From Halomonas sp. LR3S48 (GTDB taxonomy: Bacteria > Pseudomonadota > Gammaproteobacteria > Pseudomonadales > Halomonadaceae), in NCBI RefSeq assembly GCF_025725665.1, contig NZ_CP107009.1:124001-188000 (forward strand): a stretch of DNA of 64,000 nucleotides, in the 5' to 3' direction. Both the position numbers and the translations under genes were made by a program. Below, one piece after another: positions 31,410-40,167 of the stretch (positions within the stretch are counted from its first letter, which is position 1; the number at the start of each line of letters is the position of its first letter). The notes beneath the pieces were generated by a model that did no database searches, had not been told where the DNA came from, and saw only the letters and a list, made by a program, of their open reading frames with translations.

Positions 31410-33485
31410 ATGAATGGATTGCAATTCACCCTCGAACTTGCCGGGGCTGACTCGGCCGACCTGGCGGTGGTCGACTTCTCCCTGGAAGAAGCGCTCTCCG
31501 CGCCTTTCACTCTCACGGTGCGCTTCGCCAGCCGCGATGGCAGCCTCTCCGCCAGCGCGCTGCTCGATTGCCCGGTGACCCTGACGATCTGGCAGGACGG
31601 CGAGGTGCTGCGCCGGGTCAACGCCATCGTCAGCGAGTTCGGCCGCGGCGACCGCGGCCACCGCCGCACCATGTACTCGCTGGTCGCCCGCCCGGCGCTG
31701 TGGCGCCTCGGCCTGCGCCAGAACTCGCGCATCTTCCAGCAGGTCTCGCCGCTCACGGTCATCAACACCCTGTGCGACGAGCGCAGCCTCACCGACGTGG
31801 CCTTCGCCGCCACCCGGGAACCGGCCGAGCGGGAGTACCTGACGCAGTACCGCGAAACGGACCTCGCCTTCCTCCAGCGCCTGGCCGCCGAGGAGGGACT
31901 GTTCTACTTCCACGAGTTCTTCGAGACCGACGGCGACACCCCCAGCGCCGCCCACCGCCTGGTGTTCGCCGACGCGCCCCAGGCGCTGGCCCACCTGGGC
32001 GAGCGCAGCTACCACGGCCGGGCCGGCGGCACCCCGCCCCAGCGCCATGTGCGCAAGCTCGAACAGCTCGCCCGGGTCGCCCCGGCCTCGGTCACGCTCA
32101 AGGACTACTCGTTCAAGAACCCGGCCTACGCCCAGCTGCATGAGCACGCCGCGGACGGCCTGGAAGAACACGCCCAACGGGACGACTACGAGCACTACGA
32201 CTACCCCGGCCGCTACAAGGCCGACGCCTCCGGTGAGGCCTTCACCCGCATTCGCCTTGAGCACCTGCGCAACGACGCCCTGACCTGCCGTGCCGAAAGC
32301 GACCTGCCCGAGCTCGCCCCGGGCAGCCGCTTCACCCTCACCGACCACGACCTCAGTGAGCTCAACCGCGACTGGCAGGTGGTCTCGGTCACCCACCACG
32401 GCAGCCAGCCCCAGGCGCTGGAGGAGGACGGCTTCACTCAAGGTGATGCGGCAGGGCTGGGGCACATGACCAAGTTCGACAACACCCTGGTGCTGACCCC
32501 CGCCGACCGCGCCTGGCGCCCCAAACCCAACGCCAAGCCCTGCGTCGACGGCCCGCAGATCGCCTTCGTCGTCGGCCCCGAGGGCGAGGAGATCTACTGC
32601 GACGAGCACGGCCGGGTCAAGGTGCAGTTCCCCTGGGACCGCTACGCCGAACCTGATGAGACCGCCAGCGCCTGGGTGCGGGTGTCCCAAGGCTGGGCCG
32701 GCGGCGGCTACGGCAGTATCGCCATTCCGCGGATCGGGCACGAGGTGGTCGTCAGCTACCTGGAGGGCGACCCCGATCAGCCGCTGATCACCGGGCGCAC
32801 CTACCACGCCGTCAACACGCCGCCCTACGCACTGCCGGCGCACAAGACCCGCACCGTCATCCGCACCCAGAGTCACAAAGGCGAAGGCTTCAACGAACTT
32901 CGCTTCGAGGACGAAGCGGGCGAAGAGCAGATCTGGCTGCACGCCCAGAAGGACCTGGAGCTGCTGACCAACAACGACCGCACCGAAGAGATCGGCAACG
33001 ACAGCTTCCTCACCGTGCATCACGACCGCATCGGCGAGATCGACGCCGACGACCACCTGACGGTGCACGGAAGCCGCCACATCCAGATCGACGGCGACGA
33101 CCATTTGATCGTCGACGCCAGCCGCCACGAGAAATACGGCCGCGCCCAGCTCGTCGAAGCCGGCCAGGAAATTCATCACAAGGCGGGCATGAAAGTGGTG
33201 ATCGAAGCCGGCGCCGAGATCACCCTCAAGGCCGGCGGCAGCTTCGTCAAGCTCGACCCCAGCGGCGTCACCATCGTCGGCAGCCAGGTCAAGATCAACT
33301 CCGGCGGCAGCCCCGGCTCCGGTTCCGGCCAGGCCGCTCAGGCACCGGCGTTGCCACGGGAGGCGACCGGCGAATCGCACGAGGCCGTGGCACCGATTCA
33401 GCGCCGCGCCCAGCTCACATCGCTTTTGAAGGCGCCGGCCAGCTGTGAGATCTGCGAGTCAGGTAACGGCCAGGAGGGGGCATAA
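31410..33485 (+). CDS. vgrG: T6SS spike protein VgrG (TssI)
   Basis: VgrG trimers form the needle tip. The 691-residue protein has the gp27-like base domain with QYRETDLAFLQRLAAEEGLFYFHEF. The OB-fold and gp5-like needle follow with ASAWVRVSQGWAGGGYGSIAIPRIGHEVVVSYLEGDPDQPLITG. The beta-prism has repeated DDHLTVHGSRH and DDHLIVDASRH units. No enzymatic C-terminal extension exists. The last 60 residues are an Ala/Pro-rich tail with a C-x-x-C pair near the end (ASCEICESG). The DUF4123 adaptor gene starts at the next base, which suggests this VgrG carries the downstream effector. Confidence 0.95.
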   Translation: MNGLQFTLELAGADSADLAVVDFSLEEALSAPFTLTVRFASRDGSLSASALLDCPVTLTIWQDGEVLRRVNAIVSEFGRGDRGHRRTMYSLVARPALWRLGLRQNSRIFQQVSPLTVINTLCDERSLTDVAFAATREPAEREYLTQYRETDLAFLQRLAAEEGLFYFHEFFETDGDTPSAAHRLVFADAPQALAHLGERSYHGRAGGTPPQRHVRKLEQLARVAPASVTLKDYSFKNPAYAQLHEHAADGLEEHAQRDDYEHYDYPGRYKADASGEAFTRIRLEHLRNDALTCRAESDLPELAPGSRFTLTDHDLSELNRDWQVVSVTHHGSQPQALEEDGFTQGDAAGLGHMTKFDNTLVLTPADRAWRPKPNAKPCVDGPQIAFVVGPEGEEIYCDEHGRVKVQFPWDRYAEPDETASAWVRVSQGWAGGGYGSIAIPRIGHEVVVSYLEGDPDQPLITGRTYHAVNTPPYALPAHKTRTVIRTQSHKGEGFNELRFEDEAGEEQIWLHAQKDLELLTNNDRTEEIGNDSFLTVHHDRIGEIDADDHLTVHGSRHIQIDGDDHLIVDASRHEKYGRAQLVEAGQEIHHKAGMKVVIEAGAEITLKAGGSFVKLDPSGVTIVGSQVKINSGGSPGSGSGQAAQAPALPREATGESHEAVAPIQRRAQLTSLLKAPASCEICESGNGQEGA

Positions 33486-34409
33486 GTGGGCGAGCCGGGC
33501 CGTATCACGCATGTGCTGGTGGATGGAGTGCGCTATCCCGATGCCCTCAGGCGGTTGTATTCGCGTGATGATCTCGACGAGATCGTGCCGTTATACCTGC
33601 TTACTCGTTTCAAGGACGTCGCGGCGGAAGGGCCGATTCTGGTGGCACCAAAAGGACGCCGTTTCGTCGACGAAATTCTTGCCGAGGGGGAGGGTGAGCG
33701 GACAAGAGCCATGTCGCTGATCTCGAGTACGGCGACCACCGAAGAATTGGGAGACCACCTGCTGGGTTTCGTGGAGATTGAGGTCGACGGGGCGCAGCGC
33801 CTGCTCAGATTTGCCGATCCGCTGGTGCTGAGACATTGGCTGGCGAGCTATGGCGAGAGTGTGCCGGCCGACGTGATAGGGCCTATCGACACCTGGCAAG
33901 TGGCGCAGTGGGCGCCGGCCTGGGACAAGCATGAAGACCCGGTTTGGCGAACGTTCGAGGTGGAAGCCGGTCAGTCACCTTCTGACGAACAGCTATTGCG
34001 CTCACCCGATCACTTCGCCTCGCCGCAGCTCGACGGCCTGGACGCGGTGGCGCGCTGGCAGTTCAAGGAGCGCTTGGCGGAGTATTTCGAGCGCCATGCC
34101 GGTGAGGCCTGGTCAGGGCTGGCCGTTGAGAGAAGAGGCGATTGGCTGGAGTCGCGCTTGGATGAGGCCCTGGCCTGGGGAGCGCAGACGGAGCGGCAAA
34201 TCGCCATCTGGATGGAACTGAGCCTGCGCTGGGGGGCAGGCTTCATGACGGCTTCGACCGGCCCCTATGCTCGCTGGGTGGCTAAAGATCCATCCCGTGA
34301 GAGGTTGCCCCAACAACAGCAGCTGTATGAGTTGGATGCCTGGTGTCGCTCGACTGAGGGGATCCAAGAGGCTAATAACGAGACAACAAGGAAGTCACAC
34401 CATGTCTGA
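33486..34409 (+). CDS. DUF4123 effector adaptor/chaperone (Tap/TEC type)
   Basis: This 307-residue cytosolic protein opens with GRITHVLVDGVRYPDALRRLY and has the DUF4123 pattern, with FADPLVLRHWL in the middle. Known DUF4123 proteins (Tap/TEC) bind a specific effector and load it on VgrG. The GTG start immediately follows the vgrG stop, and the end overlaps the toxin gene by eight bases. This gives the common order vgrG-adaptor-effector-immunity. The cognate effector is therefore most likely the VasX-like protein. Confidence 0.85.
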   Translation: MGEPGRITHVLVDGVRYPDALRRLYSRDDLDEIVPLYLLTRFKDVAAEGPILVAPKGRRFVDEILAEGEGERTRAMSLISSTATTEELGDHLLGFVEIEVDGAQRLLRFADPLVLRHWLASYGESVPADVIGPIDTWQVAQWAPAWDKHEDPVWRTFEVEAGQSPSDEQLLRSPDHFASPQLDGLDAVARWQFKERLAEYFERHAGEAWSGLAVERRGDWLESRLDEALAWGAQTERQIAIWMELSLRWGAGFMTASTGPYARWVAKDPSRERLPQQQQLYELDAWCRSTEGIQEANNETTRKSHHV

Positions 34410-37400
34410 TCGACAAGCCCAACAGGATGCGCGCGACGCCGAGTTCGGCGAGACTCCCTTCGGTGCCACCAGCATATGTCCGCTGTATCTTGAATGCGCC
34501 ATTTTCCCGGTGCGCTATGCCATCGATGAATCATCGAGCGAGAGGGAGGAGGCCCAAGGTCCGCACCCCTTGGCCGAGGCATGGCAACAGCATGGCTACC
34601 CTGATCTGCAGACGCGCAGCTACTGCCTGCGCCAGCTCCGCGATGGCTGGCTGTATGTGTGGGATGAGGTCGACCGAACCTTTCACGAGTATCGCATCGA
34701 GGGGCACCAGTTCACGCGGATTCCCTGGCCCGAAGACATCAACGAGACCCGGCCCGATGAACGCGAAGGCGACGGCGAAAGCAAACCCTACCTGCTGTAT
34801 CCGTGCCGCAGCCGGATTTGGCTTGCCTACTCTCCCGCACAGTGGACCTGGCGAATCTGCGAGCACATGCGCTCGAACGTGGATGCTCGCCGGCGCTTCA
34901 TGCGGCCGCTCAACATACGCTCGGCCATCGTAGACCCCGAGAACACCGCACACGTAGGCCCGTTGAACGAGCTGGGGCAGCATCTGGCCGATATCACCCC
35001 GCAGGGGGCGGCCAGCGACTTCGACTCAACCACGGTGATGACCCGGGCGCTCACCGAGGAAGAGCAAGAAAAAGAGGACGAGACGGAATATGTCGCCCTG
35101 GCTCATAAGCCCGAGATCGATCAGAACGCCGTGCTGGCCCAAGTACCCGACAAGGATCAGGCACTCTTCGTCGCCTTGGACGATCCGCTGGGGATCGTCG
35201 ACGACCTGACAATGAACCTGTTGGGCTTGGAGATGGCCCACGAGCAGTTCGAGGATGAGACTGGACATCGTCTCAACACCGCCCTGGTGGTGCAGCGTCT
35301 GTGTGGGTTCGATGAAAACGATCTCCCCGATGCCGTGCGGAACGACTCTGTAAAGCGGCGCAGGGCTATTGAACTTCTGGGGCTCCATTACCAACTGCGT
35401 CAGAGTGATGAGCTGTCCACCGCCATCAATCGGGGTAGCCCGTTCGATAGAGCGATCCGTGCGAACGCCAGCGCTAATAGTCGACAGGCCCAACTGGCAG
35501 CCTACGAGGCTGAGCTGGCTGAGCTTGGCCTCGATCCTCGAGACGATGACGACTACCGGGAGTGGAAGGCCAAGGCGGTCTGGCGCAACGACGTGGATTA
35601 TGAAGGAACGCTGGCATTCATTGATGCGCGGCAGCCCGAGCAAGAGCATCTGCAGGCCCACTGCCAGAAATGCCGCGAAGACTTGATCACTTGGCTGGAG
35701 CGGCTCCCCACATCGGCCCAGGCGTTGTGCTTTGATGGCTGCAATGTGATTCAGACCCAGGCGCTGATCGAATTCACCCATATGGTGAGCCAGGCGCTCG
35801 GTGCCAGCGAGGAGGGCCAGCAATGGCTCACCGAGCGAGCCCGTCGACGCGACAACTTGGTGGGGTTGGCACTGTTCAATTTTTCGCCGGAGCTGGAGCA
35901 GGCGCTCACCGAGGTAGCGAGAAACTTCATCGAGACGGGAGAGGCGGACGGCCTGGAAGTATCGGAGGCCTCCAGCTATGCCTCGCGGGCCAACGAGATC
36001 AAGGCCGTGCTCGATCTCGAAAGCGTTCGCAACAGCAAGGTCTTCCAGGCCCTGGCTCCCCATGTCCAGTCGTTCCTGGACACCCTGGCAACGGCTGTGC
36101 AAGGACCGGCCAGACTCGCCTGGGAAGGGCTGGCCTATCAATTGCTCCCGGCGGTAGGCGCGGGAGCCACGATAACCATCGAACGCCTTGCCCAAGGGAT
36201 GTCGCAGACCATGCAGGTGGCCTTCATGCATCCCGACAATGCGACCATGGACACCCAACTGGTTCGTGACGGTGACTACGATGCCCGGCATCATCGTTGG
36301 CGGAGAGACGTTGTACGCCTTCAGAATCGCATCCGAGGACTACGGGCAACTCTTTCTCGGCCGGCGGCGCCCCATGATCGTGCCGCCCAGATAAGGGACC
36401 TCAATGGCCAGCAGCGGCAGTTCGACGAGTTGATGACCCGTGAGCCGAAGCGTTTCGTCGCCCGTCAGAGCGGCAGCCCCGGTGGGCCAGCCGAGACCCT
36501 GGGCTTCGACGAGCTGCGTGAACAGCAACGCCTCAAACTGGAGGCAGGCGCTGCCGCTACTCGCGCCCGCATGCAGGGCTGGATGAACCGCTACGGCGGC
36601 GGGCTACCGCTGCTGGTCGCCGGGCTCAACCTGCTGAACGTGGGGGCTACCCTTGAGACCATTGAGCGCGAGGGCATGGACGACAACGCCAGGCAATCTC
36701 TGATCAGCGGCCTTGGCTACACCACCAGCGCGGTAATGGCGCTCTGGGTGGTCCCTTATTGGAATAAGCATGCGTCGCTTATGGCGCCAATCGAAAGTGT
36801 GCCGACCAAGTTGGCCAAAGCCGGCATCAGAAGCTGGGGTGGGGCAAAAAATACCGCCTTTGCCCGTATGGCGGCTAAACTCACCACCCGCGTGGCGGGT
36901 ATGGCGGTTTTTGGGGCTATCGGTGCAGGAGTAGAATCCATACAGATCTATGAGCAGTATGGTTCGGCAACGAGCACCGAAGAACGCGTAGCGTTGGGTG
37001 CAAAGTTCGCGAGTACTCTGGTGATGGGGCTTGTATCAGGTGCACAGCTTCTCGGCGCTACTGCAGGATACTTATGGTCCTTTGCTTGGATTATGTCACC
37101 CTGGATCATTGGGGTCTTGGCCATTGCTGGGATCGTGTACCTCTTCGCCTCTCTCTTTGCTAGTTACTACCACCGCGAGGGCATCCGCCTATGGCTCTAT
37201 CGGAGTGGCTGGGGCGCATCTCCGAGATGGGCGGATGACGATGAGGGACGGGCCAACGAATGGCGTACCCTCCTGGAAACCCTCTACCAGCCGACGGTTC
37301 GCCTGGAGCCGGTGACTCGCCTTGGGTATCAAGGGCGAAGCCCCGTCAACGTTCATCAGGGCTTCTGGCTCAAGATTGCGCTGCCTTCCATGCTAGCGGG

Positions 37401-37749
37401 GGAATCGATCAAGTTGTCTCAAAGTGCGAGCCAAGGGTTCTGGGCGCCGTCCTCCAGCATCGAAGAGCGCTCCAGGCGATCGCCTGGCGAGCTTCCGGTA
37501 TCGGCGGACTATGGCCCGCAGGAGATGCGCGTCTGGCAGGCTTGGCTGCCCGACGATGTGCAACCCCCGGATGCCCCTTTTACGCTGTCGCTCGATTACC
37601 CCGAAGCGCTATTGAGCTCGCCTAATAGCGCTGACTATATATTCCATAAGCCACAGGCCGATGAAGGTGCTTATGGAATAGAGCCAAGGGAAAGTACGGC
37701 TGTCTGCCAACCTTTAGGTCGTTTTTTTAGTTTGACAGTTCCGGGTTGA
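34402..37749 (+). CDS. VasX-like pore-forming T6SS effector
   Basis: This 1,115-residue protein has a VasX-type N-terminal region (about 1-200), with CPLYLECAIFPVRYAID and YCLRQLRDGWLYVWDEVDR. A long soluble helical middle follows. A hydrophobic block at about 730-920 has at least five potential membrane helices (VAGLNLLNVG, TTSAVMALWVV, GMAVFGAIGAG, TLVMGLVSGAQLLGA, WIMSPWIIGVLAIAGIVYLF). VasX of Vibrio cholerae permeabilises membranes, so a colicin-like pore is likely. The last 195 residues form a soluble tail, and its terminal 120 residues recur as an orphan fragment downstream. AAGGAAG lies before the ATG. Two membrane immunity paralogues follow. Confidence 0.85.
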   Translation: MSDRQAQQDARDAEFGETPFGATSICPLYLECAIFPVRYAIDESSSEREEAQGPHPLAEAWQQHGYPDLQTRSYCLRQLRDGWLYVWDEVDRTFHEYRIEGHQFTRIPWPEDINETRPDEREGDGESKPYLLYPCRSRIWLAYSPAQWTWRICEHMRSNVDARRRFMRPLNIRSAIVDPENTAHVGPLNELGQHLADITPQGAASDFDSTTVMTRALTEEEQEKEDETEYVALAHKPEIDQNAVLAQVPDKDQALFVALDDPLGIVDDLTMNLLGLEMAHEQFEDETGHRLNTALVVQRLCGFDENDLPDAVRNDSVKRRRAIELLGLHYQLRQSDELSTAINRGSPFDRAIRANASANSRQAQLAAYEAELAELGLDPRDDDDYREWKAKAVWRNDVDYEGTLAFIDARQPEQEHLQAHCQKCREDLITWLERLPTSAQALCFDGCNVIQTQALIEFTHMVSQALGASEEGQQWLTERARRRDNLVGLALFNFSPELEQALTEVARNFIETGEADGLEVSEASSYASRANEIKAVLDLESVRNSKVFQALAPHVQSFLDTLATAVQGPARLAWEGLAYQLLPAVGAGATITIERLAQGMSQTMQVAFMHPDNATMDTQLVRDGDYDARHHRWRRDVVRLQNRIRGLRATLSRPAAPHDRAAQIRDLNGQQRQFDELMTREPKRFVARQSGSPGGPAETLGFDELREQQRLKLEAGAAATRARMQGWMNRYGGGLPLLVAGLNLLNVGATLETIEREGMDDNARQSLISGLGYTTSAVMALWVVPYWNKHASLMAPIESVPTKLAKAGIRSWGGAKNTAFARMAAKLTTRVAGMAVFGAIGAGVESIQIYEQYGSATSTEERVALGAKFASTLVMGLVSGAQLLGATAGYLWSFAWIMSPWIIGVLAIAGIVYLFASLFASYYHREGIRLWLYRSGWGASPRWADDDEGRANEWRTLLETLYQPTVRLEPVTRLGYQGRSPVNVHQGFWLKIALPSMLAGESIKLSQSASQGFWAPSSSIEERSRRSPGELPVSADYGPQEMRVWQAWLPDDVQPPDAPFTLSLDYPEALLSSPNSADYIFHKPQADEGAYGIEPRESTAVCQPLGRFFSLTVPG
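37390..37741 (+). repeat. Direct repeat copy A (effector 3' end)
   Basis: This is the 3' end of the VasX-like gene, encoding about residues 996-1115. It is repeated at 38,695-39,047. The last roughly 110 bases before the stop region (about 37,620-37,732) are identical or nearly so by eye, while the earlier portion shows scattered substitutions. Confidence 0.85.
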
Positions 37750-37815
37750 GGAGTCGCTGCATGGTGGGGAGTTGTAAGTATTCATTAGGTTACCAATTTT
37801 AAAGGAATATGAGAG

Positions 37816-38556
37816 ATGTGGTTTATTCAACCAAAAAAAAACTACGTCCCTGAAATGCTATGGGAGCGAATCAATGAGCCAGAGGTCATGAGTTGGCAGG
37901 TCAGGGTGAGGGATTATAATACTTTTGTGGCCAACATACTGCTGTTTGTTATTTCACTTCTATCCGGGGGGGTCTGGTTTTCTTTTGCTTATTCTTTTCT
38001 AGAGATGAGTGAAATCATGTCCATGGTGTGCGTGGGGATGTTTTTTTTAATGACGCCTGTTTTTATGAGCATGACCCATCAAACCTCTATTATCGTCTAC
38101 CGCTTGACGGATAAGGGCTATGAGAAAATCTCGTGGAAACCGCAGATCGACTCGGTCAAACCAGTGATGAAATGGACGGCCATCATCTCCGGTGTCGCCG
38201 TATTGGTCGCCACTTTCTTCAATCCGAATTTCCTGTATGGCATGGTAGGGCCGGCGGGGTTTGGTTTGCTTGCACTGACGATGGGAAACTCCGGTAGTTA
38301 TCAGTCATTGGTGCGTGGAGAGAGGCACGAAAATCGTAGCTGGGATGCTGTTGAAGAGATCGTACTATGGAAAAAGCGGCGTCTCGTAGGGGTTAAGATG
38401 AGCTTTGATGATGGCTATGGCCCGCATTCAAGCTATCAGAAAATTTATTGTGAAAAAGGGTGCGTTGAAAAGGTCCTAGATTTTATTAAGAGTAAGGCTC
38501 CAGATGTTGATTTCTTGGAGAGAAAGCTGATTGTGAATGAGATTTCCGCTCAGTAG
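37816..38556 (+). CDS. Membrane immunity protein A for the VasX-like effector
   Basis: This 246-residue inner-membrane protein opens MWFIQPKKNYVPEMLWERI. It has two hydrophobic segments at about 38-60 and 68-85 and two more around 120-135 and 138-155 (WTAIISGVAVLVATFF, GMVGPAGFGLLALTMGN). The C-terminal soluble part is about 160-246. It follows the toxin by 66 bases and is AT-rich. Its paralogue lies 570 bases downstream. By analogy with TsiV2, which protects against VasX, it probably blocks the pore in the inner membrane. I do not recognise the family itself. Confidence 0.7.
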   Translation: MWFIQPKKNYVPEMLWERINEPEVMSWQVRVRDYNTFVANILLFVISLLSGGVWFSFAYSFLEMSEIMSMVCVGMFFLMTPVFMSMTHQTSIIVYRLTDKGYEKISWKPQIDSVKPVMKWTAIISGVAVLVATFFNPNFLYGMVGPAGFGLLALTMGNSGSYQSLVRGERHENRSWDAVEEIVLWKKRRLVGVKMSFDDGYGPHSSYQKIYCEKGCVEKVLDFIKSKAPDVDFLERKLIVNEISAQ

Positions 38557-38664
38557 ATAATTTAAGGGACCTATGCCCTTTGATACCCGCCAGGGAAGGC
38601 GTGCTGTCGTCTGCCTTGGCGGTAGCGTGGGGTTCCATCATCGGTCGACATGCGATCCATGTCC
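38557..38664 (+). other. Short intermodule segment with hairpin repeat
   Basis: This non-coding stretch lies between immunity gene A and the orphan toxin tail. It carries CGTCTGCCTTGGCGGTAGCG (38608-38627) with an adjacent imperfect inverted arm (CAGGGAAGGC). A near-identical copy occurs at 40055. It may mark a recombination site for module exchange. Confidence 0.45.
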
Positions 38665-39056
38665 ATCAGGGTTGACTCAAGATTGCGCTGCCTTCCATGC
38701 TAGCGGGGGAATCGATCAAGTTGTCCCAAAATGCGAGCCAGGGGTTTTGGTCGCCGTCCTCCAGCATCGAAGAGCACTCCAGGCGATCGCTTGGTGAGCT
38801 TGCGGCATCGGCGGACTATGGCCCGCAGGAGATGCGCGTCTGGCAGGCTTGGCTGCCCGCTGGTGTACAAGCCCCGAACGCCCCTTTTACGCTGTCGGTC
38901 GATTACCCCCAGGCACTATTGAGCTCCCCTAATAGCGCTGACTATATATTCCATAAGCCACAGGCCGATGAAGGTGCTTATGGAATAGAGCCAAGGGAAA
39001 GTACGGCTGTCTGCCAACCTTTAGGTCGTTTTTTTGACCTGATGATCCCGGCATGA
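38665..39056 (+). pseudogene. Orphan C-terminal fragment of the VasX-like effector
   Basis: An open frame from 38697 encodes about 119 residues very similar to the last 120 of the VasX-like toxin (MLAGESIKLSQ to RESTAVCQPLGRFF). Homology at DNA level begins near 38,665, slightly before the frame opens. There is no delivery domain and no membrane block, and no convincing ribosome site was seen. It is best read as a displaced toxin tail, an orphan module kept with its own immunity gene. It could recombine into the full-length gene to change its C-terminus. Confidence 0.72.
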
Positions 39057-39125
39057 TGGGTTGCGGCATGGAAATGCTCTACATACAGCCACTCAGCTGT
39101 CAACTGTTTAAAGGGTAAGTGAGAA

Positions 39126-39875
39126 ATGTGGTTTATACAGCCGAGAAAAAATTATATTCCTGAGATGCTATGGGAACGTATCGATGAGCCCGAGCTTATT
39201 AGCTGGCAGGTTCGAGTGAGAGACTATAATACTCTTGCTGCAAATTTGGCTTTTTTCGGCTTTGTTGTGATAGAAGGTTTGTTTTTTTATTACTTGCTAT
39301 TTGTAGTGAGGGGGTTTGAGTTTGACTTTTTGACGAAAGGTTTTTTTGTGTTGTTTTTTTTGCTATGGCCTGTCGCAATGAGCATGACTCACCAGACCTC
39401 CATTATCGTCTATCGCTTGACGGATAAGGGCTATGAGATGTTTTCATGGAAGCCACAGATTGATTCGGTCAAGCCAGTGATGAAATGGACAGCCATAATT
39501 TCCGGTGTCGCCGTGCTGGTCGCCACCTTTTTCAACCCATATTTCTTGCTTGGTATGGTGGGGCCGGCGGGTTTTGGCTTGCTTGCTTTGGCAATGGGTA
39601 ATTCTCAGGGCTACCAGAAACTGGCTAGGGGAGAAGATCATTTTAGCGCCTCTTGGGAAGATGTAGAGGAGGTGGCACTATGGAGGAAAAGAAGACTGAT
39701 CGGGTTAAGGTTTACCTTCCATCTTGATGACGGCACGACGCAAAATGGCTACAGAACCCTATATTGTAGAAAAGGGGAGGAAGATAAATGCGTCGATTTC
39801 GTAAGGGAAAAAGTTTCAGGCGTGCCTTATTTGGAGAAGAAAATGGAAGTTTTTGAAGGGGGTATGGCGCTCTAG
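39126..39875 (+). CDS. Membrane immunity protein B (paralogue of A)
   Basis: This 249-residue protein shares the opening MWFIQPRKNYIPEMLWERI and a nearly identical central block (MTHQTSIIVYRLTDKGYE, SWKPQIDSVKPVMKWT, GMVGPAGFGLLAL) with immunity A. The first membrane segment pair and the C-terminal third have diverged strongly. The mosaic pattern fits immunity proteins that recognise related but different toxin tails. It sits directly behind the orphan toxin tail, mirroring the toxin-immunity order upstream. AT-rich, with a start preceded by AAGGGTAAG. Confidence 0.7.
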   Translation: MWFIQPRKNYIPEMLWERIDEPELISWQVRVRDYNTLAANLAFFGFVVIEGLFFYYLLFVVRGFEFDFLTKGFFVLFFLLWPVAMSMTHQTSIIVYRLTDKGYEMFSWKPQIDSVKPVMKWTAIISGVAVLVATFFNPYFLLGMVGPAGFGLLALAMGNSQGYQKLARGEDHFSASWEDVEEVALWRKRRLIGLRFTFHLDDGTTQNGYRTLYCRKGEEDKCVDFVREKVSGVPYLEKKMEVFEGGMAL

Positions 39876-40167
39876 AGGTTTGCTCGGTAAGCAACAATAA
39901 GCTCTAGGAAGAGACGTGCCGAAAAGAAGTTCACCTGCATTAAGCCGCAGTAATTGAGTCAATCACCGGGCCTTATACAAAAAGGCCCCGGTTCTGCTGT
40001 TGTCTGAAACAGCGCAGCGGGGCAAAAAAGGAAAATATCAGGGCAGGCTCTGGGCGTCTGCCCTGGCGGTAGCGTGAGCTTCACTAAGCCACCAATCTCC
40101 ACGCTCTATTAAAGAAGCTGCGACCCACCGTAGCAGTGATTACGTAACCAACGACAGGGATAGCGAA
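39876..40167 (+). other. 292-base non-coding region with hairpins and a repeat
   Basis: No gene is seen. A GC hairpin ACCGGGCC...GGCCCCGGT lies at 39965-39992. Another imperfect hairpin around GCTGTT/AACAGC follows at 39996-40014, and CAGGGCAG/CTGCCCTG lies at about 40040-40066. The sequence CGTCTGCCCTGGCGGTAGCG (40055-40074) repeats the element at 38608. The hairpins may end transcription of the effector block. Confidence 0.45.

Noticed and set aside
31361..33380. Minus-strand open frame opposite vgrG
   Set aside because: It is a codon-bias shadow; VgrG features are clear on the plus strand.
38697..39056. Orphan toxin tail as an independent functional gene
   Set aside because: No delivery domain, no membrane block and no convincing ribosome site; better read as a displaced module.
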